A DNA stretch of 64,000 nt from assembly GCF_900114245.1 (NCBI RefSeq), contig NZ_FOSK01000004.1, positions 1-64,000 on the forward strand. Direction: 5' to 3'. This document shows positions 42,169 to 51,347 of this stretch, piece after piece; position 1 is the first letter of the stretch, and every line of letters begins with the position of its first letter. Under the pieces are notes generated by a model. It was not told where the DNA came from, did not search any database, and was given only the letters and a program-made list of their open reading frames with translations. The DNA comes from Pseudovibrio ascidiaceicola. Lineage in GTDB: Bacteria > Pseudomonadota > Alphaproteobacteria > Rhizobiales > Stappiaceae. A program made the translations under genes and the position numbers.

Positions 42169-44568
42169 ATGAAAACGCTAGGTAAGTGGTCCTACATTGA
42201 GACCGAACAGAACCGGGTAGATCTGCTCGTAGATGACAAGCATCTGCTTTCTCTGTTCGTTCTTGAAGACAAGCTTGTTCGGGTTCTTTTGCGCAAGAAT
42301 GGTGAGTTCCGGCAAGGACGGACGTGGTCCATAACTCCGGCAGAAACGCCGGTACCGTTTGAAGGCCGGTGTCGTCTTTCTGTCGAAGGCTTTTCGCTGC
42401 CAGAGTTTAAGCAGGAGTTTGCAAAGGACACACTTACACTGGAGACGCGGGCTTTGCGCGTCTCCGTGAAAACACCGCTTCAGATAATCTGGGAGGCGAA
42501 ATACGACGACGGGTCTTATCAGGTCATCGCCAGCGAACGGCCTACAGGCGCTTATGTGCTAGGCGTCAAAGACCACAAGAACTCGCATTTCTTCAGCCAA
42601 CCAGCAGATGACCGGATTTATGGTCTTGGTGAAAAGGCTGGCAATCTGCTGCGTAATGGCCGTCGCTACGAAATGCGCAATCTGGATGCAATGGGCTATG
42701 ATGCAGAGATCACCGACCCACTTTACAAACATCTGCCGTTTACGCTGACACGCACCGGTTATGGCATTTCCTATGGCGTGTTCTACGATAATCTAGCAAG
42801 TTGCTGGTTTGATCTTGGTAATGAGATCGACAACTACCATCGGCCTTACAGATCTTACCGTTCAGAAGATGGGGATCTGGACTATTACTTTATGCTTGGC
42901 CCTTCCCTGCTGGATGTCACCAAAACGCAGGTCTGGCTGACGGGCAAGCATATCTTCCCACCGAAGTGGAGCCTCGGGTATTCCGGTTCGACTATGTATT
43001 ACACTGATGCAGACAATGCTCAGGAGCAGTTGGAAGGCTTTGTTGACCTGATCAAGGACCACGCCATTCCTTGCGATAGTTTCCAGCTTTCCTCCGGTTA
43101 CACATCGATTGGTTCAAAACGTTATGTGTTCAACTGGAACTATGAGAAATGTCCTGATCCGAAGGCCATGACCTCGAAGTTTCTGGATGCTGGCGTTCAT
43201 CTGGCTGCCAACATTAAGCCTTGCTTACTCCAGGACCATCCGATGTATGGCGATGTGGCAGAGACAGGCCTGTTCATACGGGACAGCGAGGCTGATCAGC
43301 CAGAGCGTTCCTTGTTTTGGGATGATGAAGGTTCTCACCTCGATTTCACCAATCCAGAGACTGTGAGCTGGTGGAAAGCCAACGTCACCGAGCAACTGCT
43401 TGAGCAAGGTATTGGCTCCACCTGGAACGACAACAACGAGTATGAGATCTGGGACTTCTCTGCTCGCTGTCAGGGATTTGGTGAAGAGATTGAGGTTGGA
43501 CTTATTCGTCCACTTCATTCTTTCCTGATGATGCGTGCCTCTTATGAAGCACAGGTGGAGTATGCGCCAGACGAACGCCCTTATCTTATCTCTCGCAGTG
43601 GCTGCCCTGGCTTGCAACGCTATGTGCAGACGTGGACTGGCGATAACCGAACTGGCTGGAACAATCTGAAATACAACATCAAGATGGGTCTCGGCCTGTC
43701 GATGTCAGGTATCTACAATGTTGGCCACGATGTGGGTGGCTTCTCAGGTGCTCGTCCTGATCCTGAATTGTTTGTTCGGTGGGTTCAAAATGGTGTCATG
43801 CATCCGCGTTTCACGATCCATTCATGGAATGATGATGCAACAGTCAATGAAGCCTGGATGTATCCAGAGGTGACGCCCCTCATCCGCAATGCCATCCAGC
43901 TGCGCCAGCATCTCATGCCGTACTTCTATACCATGCTGCACGACATGCATGTGATGGATGAGCCGCTTTTGCGCCCAACGTTCCTTGACCATGAGAGCGA
44001 TGAACGCACCTTCGCAGAAACGGATGACTATCTGCTTGGCAAGGACCTACTGGTAGCTTCTGTGATTGAGCAAGGTGCGACAACACGTGAGGTTTATCTG
44101 CCAGATAATGGCGATGGCTGGTACGAGTTCGATACAGGCGTGTATCACAAGGGTGGGCAGAGCATTGTGGTTGATGCGCCTTTGGAACGCCTACCTCTGT
44201 TCGTCCGTGCTGGTACCGTCATTCCGCTTGCGAACCCAACAGCGAAGAACACTACTGAGTGCCATCTTGATGCCTTAGCGATCTTCCCGTTCCAAGGCAC
44301 CGGAAAGCGAGAGCTTGCTGTGTTTGAGGATGATGGCATCAGCCATAACTGGCTCGAAGGCGAACACAGTACGTTGCATCTCGTTCTTTGCAGCACTTCC
44401 GATGAGCAGACCTTAACTCTATGCCGCAGTGGCTCCCTCAGAACTGATGGACGGAAGCTCTCTGTTCACATCAAGGGGAGCTCTCCAAATGGCCTCACCT
44501 CGACTGTGGTCGTGAACCGGCAGCCAGTTAAGGACGACACTCTGACTTTCCTCTTTGATGAGCTTTGA
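42169..44568 (+). CDS. GH31-family glycoside hydrolase
   Basis: A 799-residue GH31 retaining alpha-glycosidase. After an N-terminal beta-sandwich (YGLGEKAGNLLRNGRRYEMRN is the family linker), the TIM barrel carries the nucleophile Asp in STWNDNNEYEIWD and the acid/base Asp in WTGDNRTGWN. C-terminal beta domains follow from about residue 600. No signal peptide is visible. Its place between the TRAP permease and uxuB suggests an alpha-linked uronide or a disaccharide containing one, but the exact substrate is not known. Confidence 0.85.
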   Translation: MKTLGKWSYIETEQNRVDLLVDDKHLLSLFVLEDKLVRVLLRKNGEFRQGRTWSITPAETPVPFEGRCRLSVEGFSLPEFKQEFAKDTLTLETRALRVSVKTPLQIIWEAKYDDGSYQVIASERPTGAYVLGVKDHKNSHFFSQPADDRIYGLGEKAGNLLRNGRRYEMRNLDAMGYDAEITDPLYKHLPFTLTRTGYGISYGVFYDNLASCWFDLGNEIDNYHRPYRSYRSEDGDLDYYFMLGPSLLDVTKTQVWLTGKHIFPPKWSLGYSGSTMYYTDADNAQEQLEGFVDLIKDHAIPCDSFQLSSGYTSIGSKRYVFNWNYEKCPDPKAMTSKFLDAGVHLAANIKPCLLQDHPMYGDVAETGLFIRDSEADQPERSLFWDDEGSHLDFTNPETVSWWKANVTEQLLEQGIGSTWNDNNEYEIWDFSARCQGFGEEIEVGLIRPLHSFLMMRASYEAQVEYAPDERPYLISRSGCPGLQRYVQTWTGDNRTGWNNLKYNIKMGLGLSMSGIYNVGHDVGGFSGARPDPELFVRWVQNGVMHPRFTIHSWNDDATVNEAWMYPEVTPLIRNAIQLRQHLMPYFYTMLHDMHVMDEPLLRPTFLDHESDERTFAETDDYLLGKDLLVASVIEQGATTREVYLPDNGDGWYEFDTGVYHKGGQSIVVDAPLERLPLFVRAGTVIPLANPTAKNTTECHLDALAIFPFQGTGKRELAVFEDDGISHNWLEGEHSTLHLVLCSTSDEQTLTLCRSGSLRTDGRKLSVHIKGSSPNGLTSTVVVNRQPVKDDTLTFLFDEL

Positions 44569-44582
44569 TAAGGCCGCCTCCT

Positions 44583-46061
44583 ATGACTTTTGACTTTAAG
44601 AAACTCGACCTCAACGCGCTTCCAAGTGATGTTGCCGTGCCATCTTACGATCGTACTACGTTGAAACCGCGTGTTGCTCATATCGGTTTTGGTGCCTTTG
44701 CCCGTGCTCACGTTGCAATGCATTTGCACGAAACACTTGCTGCCGCTGGTGGTGATTGGGGCTTGCGGGTGATTGAGCTGTTCGGCACGCCAGACTTGTT
44801 CGATAAGTTGGCCGAGAATGATCACCTCTACACGCTGGTTGAGACAGCTGATGAAGGCACAAACACGCGGCTGCTCGGCGCTGTTTGCGAAACACAGCAT
44901 GTGGCACGCGATGGTGTAGCGGCTCTGATTGATGGGCTTGCAGAAGAACAGCTGAAGGTCATTTCTCTAACAGTTACCGAAAAAGGTTATTGCGTTACGA
45001 ACGGGGCGCTGGATCTGGACAATCCGATGATCCAGCAAGACCTTGCTTCCCCTTCGGCTCCCAAAACCGCAATTGGGTTGATCGTTGCCGGCCTTGCGAA
45101 ACGCCGGGCACTTGGCAATGGTCCAATCACTGTGATGTCTTGCGATAACTTACCTCATAATGGCCTGCTCTGCGGGATTGCCGTTCGTGAGTTTGCTGCC
45201 AAGCAAAATGCAGAGTTAGCGGCATGGATTGAGGACAATGTATCTTTCCCATCCACCATGGTGGACCGCATTGTGCCTGCGCTGACTGACGAGTCTCGAG
45301 ACCTCATCCGTGACAGCCTTGGCGGACAAGTTGATCTGAACGGTATTGTATGTGAGCCGTTTCGCCAGTGGGTGATTGAAGACAACTTCAAAGCCGGACG
45401 GCCACAGTGGGAGCTTGCAGGAGCACAAGTTGTTACGGATGTCGAGCCGTTTGAAGAAATGAAGCTTCGCACTCTGAATGGCTCTCACTCCTTCCTTGCC
45501 TATCTTGGCTTCCTTGCTGGCAAAGAGACCATTGCTGATTGTGCTGCCGATCCTGTGTTTTACGCTGAAGCGCGCAAGCTGATGGTGGAGGAACAGTTGC
45601 CCACACTGGATGTTCCGGGTGATGTGGATCTGGTGGCCTATGCTGACTCACTTCTCAAACGCTATTCCAACTCCAAATTGAAACACCGTACCTGGCAGAT
45701 TGCTGCGGATGGAACGCAGAAGATACCTCAGCGCTGGTTGAATTCAGTGAGATTCCATCTGGCAAACGGCACCGACTGCCGTCATCTGCTGCTGGGTATT
45801 GGTGGTTGGATGAATTACATCCGCGCGGATCGCAATGGCGAGAGCTACGAAGTGGTTGATCCGATGAAGGAGAAGCTTGCTGAAATTGTCGCCAAAGACG
45901 GTGGCGACGCAACGACCTATGTCGATGCACTGCTTGCTATGCATTCTGTGTTCCCATCTGAACTTGTTGCTAACGATGAGTTCAAGAAAGCGGTTCACAA
46001 GGCCTACCAAGCAGTGGCAGAAAAAGGTGCCGCGCAGGCTGTCGCTGATTTGGCTGACTAG
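44583..46061 (+). CDS. uxuB: Fructuronate reductase / D-mannonate oxidoreductase
   Basis: A 492-residue member of the mannitol dehydrogenase family. It interconverts D-fructuronate and D-mannonate with NAD(H). The nucleotide-binding entry is HIGFGAFARAHVAMHLHE, and LTVTEKGY and the catalytic Lys region EEMKLRTLNGSHSFLAYLGFLAG are typical. The start at 44583 (MTFDFKK) lies 14 bases after the GH31 stop, indicating one transcript. In the pathway it sits between UxaC and UxuA. Confidence 0.93.
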   Translation: MTFDFKKLDLNALPSDVAVPSYDRTTLKPRVAHIGFGAFARAHVAMHLHETLAAAGGDWGLRVIELFGTPDLFDKLAENDHLYTLVETADEGTNTRLLGAVCETQHVARDGVAALIDGLAEEQLKVISLTVTEKGYCVTNGALDLDNPMIQQDLASPSAPKTAIGLIVAGLAKRRALGNGPITVMSCDNLPHNGLLCGIAVREFAAKQNAELAAWIEDNVSFPSTMVDRIVPALTDESRDLIRDSLGGQVDLNGIVCEPFRQWVIEDNFKAGRPQWELAGAQVVTDVEPFEEMKLRTLNGSHSFLAYLGFLAGKETIADCAADPVFYAEARKLMVEEQLPTLDVPGDVDLVAYADSLLKRYSNSKLKHRTWQIAADGTQKIPQRWLNSVRFHLANGTDCRHLLLGIGGWMNYIRADRNGESYEVVDPMKEKLAEIVAKDGGDATTYVDALLAMHSVFPSELVANDEFKKAVHKAYQAVAEKGAAQAVADLAD

Positions 46062-46157
46062 GTTTTAAGGAAAATCTTGCTCGGCCTCAGGCTGAGCAAA
46101 CGCTCAAACTCAAGGGTTGATCATAGGATTGATCCCACCACTTTCAGGGCAAAAACG

Positions 46158-47573
46158 ATGCAGCCATTTCTTGGACAAGACTTCCTCCTCGAGACTGAAG
46201 CAGCACAAAAGCTTTACCACGACCACGCCGCAGAAATGCCAATCGTGGACTATCACAACCATCTGTGTCCGCAGACCATTGCTGAAGACCGTCGCTTTGA
46301 TGACATTGGTCGTGTCTGGCTGGAGGGCGATCACTACAAATGGCGCGCTATGCGGTGGGCAGGGATTGATGAGAGCCTGATCACCGGCAAAGACACCAAC
46401 TTCAAAGAGAAATTCCTCGCCTATGCCTCCGTGATGCCGAAGTTTCTCGGGAATCCGCTGTATCATTGGACGCATTTGGAGATGTATCGCTACTTCGGGC
46501 TGGAAGGTGTGACCCTCTCAGAAAAATCTGCTGAGACTGTCTGGGAAGTTTGTAACGCTAAGCTTGCGACCAAACCTTTTTCAGCTCGCGGCCTATTGCA
46601 AATGCAGAACGTGAAGATGCTGGGAACGACGGATGATCCTTGTGATGCTCTGCATTGGCATAAGATGATCGCTCAGGATCCAACCTCAACCATGGTTGTC
46701 CGCCCAACCTTCCGCCCAGATCCAGCTTTCAAGATCGATAAGCCGACCTTTCCTGATTACATCATGAAACTCAGTAGAACCGTTGGTTTCCATATCGACA
46801 AGTATGAGCGTCTGCTTGAAGCACTTTCCATGCGGCTGGATCACTTTGGACGACATGGTTGCCGTGCCGCAGATCATGGTCTGGATTCCATGCTGTTCTG
46901 TCCGGTTCCGTCCGGTACTGAGCTGAACCGTATCTTCAAAGAGGGACAAAGCGGAGCAACTCTAAGTCTTGATGATGTAACTGCATTCCAGTCAGCTGTT
47001 CAGGTGTTCCTTGGCAAGGAATACGCCAAACGTGGCTGGGTCATGCAAATGCACATTGGAGCGACACGGAACAACCGCAGCCGCATGTTCAAAGCTCTTG
47101 GGCCAGACGTCGGCTGTGATGGCATTGATGACCGTGAGCTCGCTAATCCACTCAACCAGTTCCTCGACACGTTGGATCGCGAGAAAGCATTGCCCAGAAC
47201 TGTGCTGTATTCTCTTGATCCAACCAAGAACGAAGTTGTTGTAACAACTGCCGGAAACTTTCAGGACGGGTCCTTCGGCGGTAAAATACAAGCTGGAACA
47301 GGCTGGTGGCATAACGATCAGCTGGACGGCATGGAACGCCAGATGACACAACTTGCGCAAATGGGATTGCTTTCGCAGTTCCTTGGCATGTTGACAGATA
47401 GCAGATCGTTCCTATCTTTCCCTCGACACGAGTATTTCCGTCGCTTGCTTTGCAGGATCGTTGGTGAATGGATGGATAAAGGCCATATTCCGGGTGATTT
47501 TGAGCTTGCAGGAGGCATGATCAGGGACGTTTGCTACAACAATGCAGCAAACTGGTTCCTTGATGAGAAGTAG
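46158..47573 (+). CDS. uxaC: Glucuronate isomerase
   Basis: A 471-residue isomerase converting D-glucuronate to D-fructuronate. The N-terminus MQPFLGQDFLLETEAAQKLYHDHAAEMPIVDYHNHL corresponds to E. coli UxaC; the DYHNHL His pair and TTDDPCDALHWH belong to the amidohydrolase-type active site. The frame opens 27 codons earlier, but those residues are not conserved. It is the last gene of the rightward operon, followed by a hairpin. Confidence 0.95.
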   Translation: MQPFLGQDFLLETEAAQKLYHDHAAEMPIVDYHNHLCPQTIAEDRRFDDIGRVWLEGDHYKWRAMRWAGIDESLITGKDTNFKEKFLAYASVMPKFLGNPLYHWTHLEMYRYFGLEGVTLSEKSAETVWEVCNAKLATKPFSARGLLQMQNVKMLGTTDDPCDALHWHKMIAQDPTSTMVVRPTFRPDPAFKIDKPTFPDYIMKLSRTVGFHIDKYERLLEALSMRLDHFGRHGCRAADHGLDSMLFCPVPSGTELNRIFKEGQSGATLSLDDVTAFQSAVQVFLGKEYAKRGWVMQMHIGATRNNRSRMFKALGPDVGCDGIDDRELANPLNQFLDTLDREKALPRTVLYSLDPTKNEVVVTTAGNFQDGSFGGKIQAGTGWWHNDQLDGMERQMTQLAQMGLLSQFLGMLTDSRSFLSFPRHEYFRRLLCRIVGEWMDKGHIPGDFELAGGMIRDVCYNNAANWFLDEK

Positions 47574-47603
47574 GTAAGCTTTGGCCCCTGCTTTATCCCA
47601 TGA

Positions 47604-47639
47604 AGCCCCTTGGACCATGCCTCTGGACCAAGGGGTTTC
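47604..47639. terminator. Terminator after uxaC
   Basis: CCCCTTGG-A-CC pairs with GG-A-CCAAGGGG around an eight-base loop, followed by TTTCT. It separates the uxaC transcript from the convergent acyl-CoA synthetase gene. Confidence 0.7.
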
Positions 47640-47658
47640 TACTATCAGTAGACTTGCT

Positions 47659-49485
47659 TTACTCGTCGTGCTTGTAAATTGTTTCAAGAGCGTCGGCGTG
47701 GTTATTCAGCACTTTTGCGCGTCTGATCTTGAGTGTTGGCGTCAGTTCGCCGGTCTGAATCGAGAAGCCGTCCGGTAAGATCTCAAACTTGCGAATACGC
47801 TCAACCCGTGAGTGACGCGCATTCATTTTTTTTATGCCGGCCTGTATAACACTCCGCAACTGATCTGATTTCAGAACATCTTCCGGCTTAATATTGTTCT
47901 CGGTCGCAAATCGCTGTGCCATTGCTCCATCAATGGTGATCAGAGCGCTTAAAAAGTTCTGATTGTTGCCTGCAACAACTGCATATTCGACCAATGGAAT
48001 TTCCATCAGGTCTTGCTCAAGCAAGGCAGGCGAGATGTTCTTACCTCCAGAGGTGATGATAAGCTCTTTTTTACGGCCTGTGATAAAGAGATAACCTTCC
48101 TTGTCGAAGTAGCCAATATCACCGCTGTAAAGCCAACCATCGCGCAGAGATTCATCTGTTGCAGCAGGGTCATGCGCATAACCAGAGAAATTTGTACCTG
48201 CCTTACAGAGGATCTCACCATCGGCAGCGATCTTTATCGTGACCCCTTCCATCGGCTTACCGACAGAACCCAGACGGGTTGCACCAATGATGTTGATGGT
48301 CGCACCACCACAGTTTTCTGACTGGCCGTAGACTTCACGGATAACAATATCCAGTCCCGTAAAGGCCTCCAACACACGTTTGGATACAGGCGCACCACCG
48401 CTCACGAACATGCGCATTTTATCGAGGCCGATCTTGTGTTTGATCTTATCAAGTACGAGACGGTTTGCGATCTTCTTTTTAGTGTTCAGTACCAAGCCAG
48501 CAGACTTGCCGTTGATGCTTTCTTTATACCAATCCTTGCTCGTTTGAAGAGACCATTGGATGAGTTTGCCTTTGAAGCCTTTCTCTTTGCTGAGCTGCTT
48601 TTCGACTTTCTCATTGATCTTCTCAAAAATCCGCGGAACCCCAAAGGTTACAGTCGGCCTCACCTCTGGCAAGTGCTCGCCGAGACTGGTTACGGACTTG
48701 GCGTAGTAAACTGGGTAGCCAGTGTCACAAGCCTGAATAATGGTGCCACACTGCTCTGCGATATGAGCCATTGGCAGATAGGAAATATAGCGGTCAGCTG
48801 GTGTCGGCTTAAAGGCCAGATTCAGTGCATCAGATTCTGCACGGATTGCGCGGTGGCTGATCTGCACGGCTTTTGGCAAGCCTGTCGTCCCTGAGGTGTA
48901 AATCTGGAGCGCAATGTCTTCTGCCGCGATATCATTGAGGCGTTGGTCAAGTTCTGCATCCAGTCCCGGGCTGTTCTCCCCTAAGGACATAAAGCTGGCC
49001 CATGTATATTGATCTGGATTTTCTACGCGCCCATCCAAGCGAATGGTTTTACGCAGATGGCGCATGTTTTCCGCCTGCTCACCAATACCTTTGAGCTGGG
49101 CTTTGGTTTCAGCAAGCAGAATGCGGCCTTGAGAGTGGCGCAGAATGTAGTTGATCTCGGGTGCTGCTGCTGTCCAGTAAATGCCTGTTGGCACAGCCCC
49201 AATCATCATGGCAGCCACGTCCATGATGGTCCATTCAGGACGGTTGTAACTTAGAATACAAACAGCATCACCAGGATTGACGCCCAGTGCGAGCAGCGCT
49301 TTTGCAGCATTGCGTACCTGCTCGCCATATTCAGTCCAGCTCGTTGCTTCCCATCCAGCTTCCCCACGAACTAAATATGCTGGTTTGTCAGCAAGGCGTT
49401 CGACAGATTCCATGAATGCTTTGGGAATGGATTTAAACGGGTTTTCAGCTTGTGCTTGAGCAACGGGCCGGGCCTGCGAACTCAT
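47659..49485 (-). CDS. Long-chain acyl-CoA synthetase (AMP-forming)
   Basis: A 608-residue adenylate-forming ligase that activates fatty acids as acyl-CoA. The P-loop is IYTSGTTGLPKAVQISHRA, followed by REVYGQSENCGG (A5), SGDIGYFDKEGYLFITGRKKELIITSGGKNISP (A7-A8) and the late DGFSIQTGELTPTLKIRR with the catalytic Lys. The long insert and absence of a membrane segment fit the FadD15/ACSBG-like branch. It probably serves fatty acid degradation or lipid remodelling. It is divergent from the CofD-like gene. Confidence 0.9.
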   Translation of the reverse strand: MSSQARPVAQAQAENPFKSIPKAFMESVERLADKPAYLVRGEAGWEATSWTEYGEQVRNAAKALLALGVNPGDAVCILSYNRPEWTIMDVAAMMIGAVPTGIYWTAAAPEINYILRHSQGRILLAETKAQLKGIGEQAENMRHLRKTIRLDGRVENPDQYTWASFMSLGENSPGLDAELDQRLNDIAAEDIALQIYTSGTTGLPKAVQISHRAIRAESDALNLAFKPTPADRYISYLPMAHIAEQCGTIIQACDTGYPVYYAKSVTSLGEHLPEVRPTVTFGVPRIFEKINEKVEKQLSKEKGFKGKLIQWSLQTSKDWYKESINGKSAGLVLNTKKKIANRLVLDKIKHKIGLDKMRMFVSGGAPVSKRVLEAFTGLDIVIREVYGQSENCGGATINIIGATRLGSVGKPMEGVTIKIAADGEILCKAGTNFSGYAHDPAATDESLRDGWLYSGDIGYFDKEGYLFITGRKKELIITSGGKNISPALLEQDLMEIPLVEYAVVAGNNQNFLSALITIDGAMAQRFATENNIKPEDVLKSDQLRSVIQAGIKKMNARHSRVERIRKFEILPDGFSIQTGELTPTLKIRRAKVLNNHADALETIYKHDE

Positions 49486-49857
49486 GTTATTCTCTCTATT
49501 TTTATTATTTCCAGAGCTTTACATCCTCTGAATTTGCTGGTGTCAAATACAGATACCAAGAATACCCCTCAAACCCACAAGAACTACAGGTATTTTCTCT
49601 TATTTTCTTCTCTCTGGTTCATGAGCAACGAATATTCATTTTTGATTTGACAGAGATTTTACTGAATCTCTGATATATCTAATTGGAGATATACTTTAAT
49701 GCTTCTTAGAGGCATTAAAGATTGATCATCATCCAAAGAGTTCTTTGGGGATGCTTCTTATTTAGTTGAGTGGATTCTGCAATTTAGCGGTAAACCAAAA
49801 GAATAGATCTCCTATGGTAACAGGGATCGAGAGTTACTCAGTCGGGCAAGTTTATTT
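49486..49857. promoter_or_regulatory. Divergent intergenic region with two inverted repeats
   Basis: AT-rich region between the acyl-CoA synthetase and CofD-like starts. Two perfect inverted repeats lie close together: AGAGATT-TTACTG-AATCTCT (49652-49671) and CTTTAATGC...GCATTAAAG (49694-49720, nine-base loop). They may be regulator sites or RNA hairpins; no regulator gene is adjacent. Confidence 0.4.
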
Positions 49858-51042
49858 ATGCAGCAGTTCAGTGTTACGCGCGGTCTAAACCTACCAGATC
49901 CTGTTCGCATCAGTCGCTATAAGCGCCTGCCAGAACTCGGCCCTGCCTTGCTGTTCTTCAGCGGTGGAAGCGCACTTAATCCAACTGCTCGCGCTTTGAA
50001 GCAGTACACCCACAACTCCATTCACCTGATGACACCGTTTGATAGCGGCGGAAGTTCTGCAGTTTTGCGTCATGCCTTTGGTATGCCTGCGATTGGAGAT
50101 CTACGCTCGCGTTTGATTGCTCTGGCTGATGAAAGCGTTCTTGGGCAGTCCGAAATCTACCGTCTCTTCACACATAGATTTCCCAAAACAGCTTCTCTTG
50201 AGGACCTACACAGCGAGCTAGTGGATTTGCTGGAAGGGCATGATCAGCTGATCGCACGGGTTCCCAATCCAATGCGACGCCTGATCCGGCATCAGCTCGC
50301 GTTTTTTCATGATGCAATGCCATCGGGCTTTGATCTGAGAGGCGCCAGTATCGGCAACCTGATCCTTGCTGGTGGGTATCTCAACAACAATCAGAAGCTT
50401 GATCCGATTATTTTCCTATTCTCCAAGCTGGTGAACACGCTCGGCACGGTTCTAGCGACAGTTGATGCTCGTCTGCATCTGGCTGTCGAGCTGGATTCTG
50501 GTGAGATCATTGTTGGTCAACATAATATGACTGGCAAGGAAACAGCACCCATCGCGAGCCGGATTAAGAGGACCTATCTGACCCGCTCCCTAGCTGGCGG
50601 TGATCCAGTGGAGATTGAGGTCTCCCCTAAGAAGCAGCATCTTATCGAGACTGCAGACATGATCTGCTATCCTCCGGGAAGCTTTCACAGCAGCCTGATC
50701 GCTAATCTTCTGCCAAAGGGCGTGGGCAAGTCTATTGCACGTAGCTCAAACCCGAAAGTTTATGTACCCAACCTTGGCAATGATCCTGAGCAGTTCGGGA
50801 TGAGTCCAAACGAGACAGTGGACGCACTCCTGAAACATCTGCGCGCTGATGCGGGGGCAGATACGCCAACAGACAAGTTGCTCAACTTTATCGTCACAGA
50901 TGAAAAACATGCTGCTGAGTTTGATTGGGCTGAGCTGGAAGCTCAAGGCATATCCCTGATTGGTGCTGATCTGACAAGCACGCATTCGGTTCCTTATTAC
51001 GACCCGGAAAAACTAGTTTGCATGTTACTGAGTTTTCTCTGA
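49858..51042 (+). CDS. CofD-like protein (possible GAK-system type)
   Basis: A 394-residue protein resembling the CofD/YvcK superfamily. LLFFSGGSALNPTARALKQYTHNSIHLMTPFDSGGSSAVLRHAFGMPAIGDLRSRLIAL holds the GG-x-A loop and the GDLR segment used to bind a phosphate-containing ligand. GNLILAGGYL and PPGSFHSSLIANLLPKGVGKSIARS are further family blocks. The TPFDSGGSSA wording resembles the CofD-like member of the GAK gene system as I recall it. No GAK partners (ATP-grasp enzyme, small cysteine-rich or amphipathic proteins) are nearby, so this is either an orphan copy or a related stand-alone group. F420 synthesis is not implied. Confidence 0.7.
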   Translation: MQQFSVTRGLNLPDPVRISRYKRLPELGPALLFFSGGSALNPTARALKQYTHNSIHLMTPFDSGGSSAVLRHAFGMPAIGDLRSRLIALADESVLGQSEIYRLFTHRFPKTASLEDLHSELVDLLEGHDQLIARVPNPMRRLIRHQLAFFHDAMPSGFDLRGASIGNLILAGGYLNNNQKLDPIIFLFSKLVNTLGTVLATVDARLHLAVELDSGEIIVGQHNMTGKETAPIASRIKRTYLTRSLAGGDPVEIEVSPKKQHLIETADMICYPPGSFHSSLIANLLPKGVGKSIARSSNPKVYVPNLGNDPEQFGMSPNETVDALLKHLRADAGADTPTDKLLNFIVTDEKHAAEFDWAELEAQGISLIGADLTSTHSVPYYDPEKLVCMLLSFL

Positions 51043-51347
51043 AGTCTTTTTCGTTCAGTTAACTCACTGTATTTTGACAATTTATGCCTTTCGCAGCACA
51101 CCATCTGACAGAAGTAGATGATTTGCAGTAGCTTGCTTTACCCTATCGCAGGTTGATCACGGCTACATAGTTAGATCACCTCAAATATCATCTTCAACTT
51201 TACTTAAAAACACCCCAATGCTTTGCAATATTTCATTTGCGATGACGCTTAATCAAGAAACAGAAGACATGTTGACGCAAGTATACGCATAGATATTAGG
51301 TAGCGGTAGTATGTTTACATTCGACACATAACCAAGCGGAAAAGCAA
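51043..51347. other. Intergenic region upstream of the arginine deiminase locus
   Basis: About 300 AT-rich bases expected to hold the promoter of the arc genes. A weak candidate is TTGACG (51272-51277) with TATTAG 16 bases later. No FNR-type TTGAT-N4-ATCAA site or ArgR box was found by eye. Confidence 0.4.
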
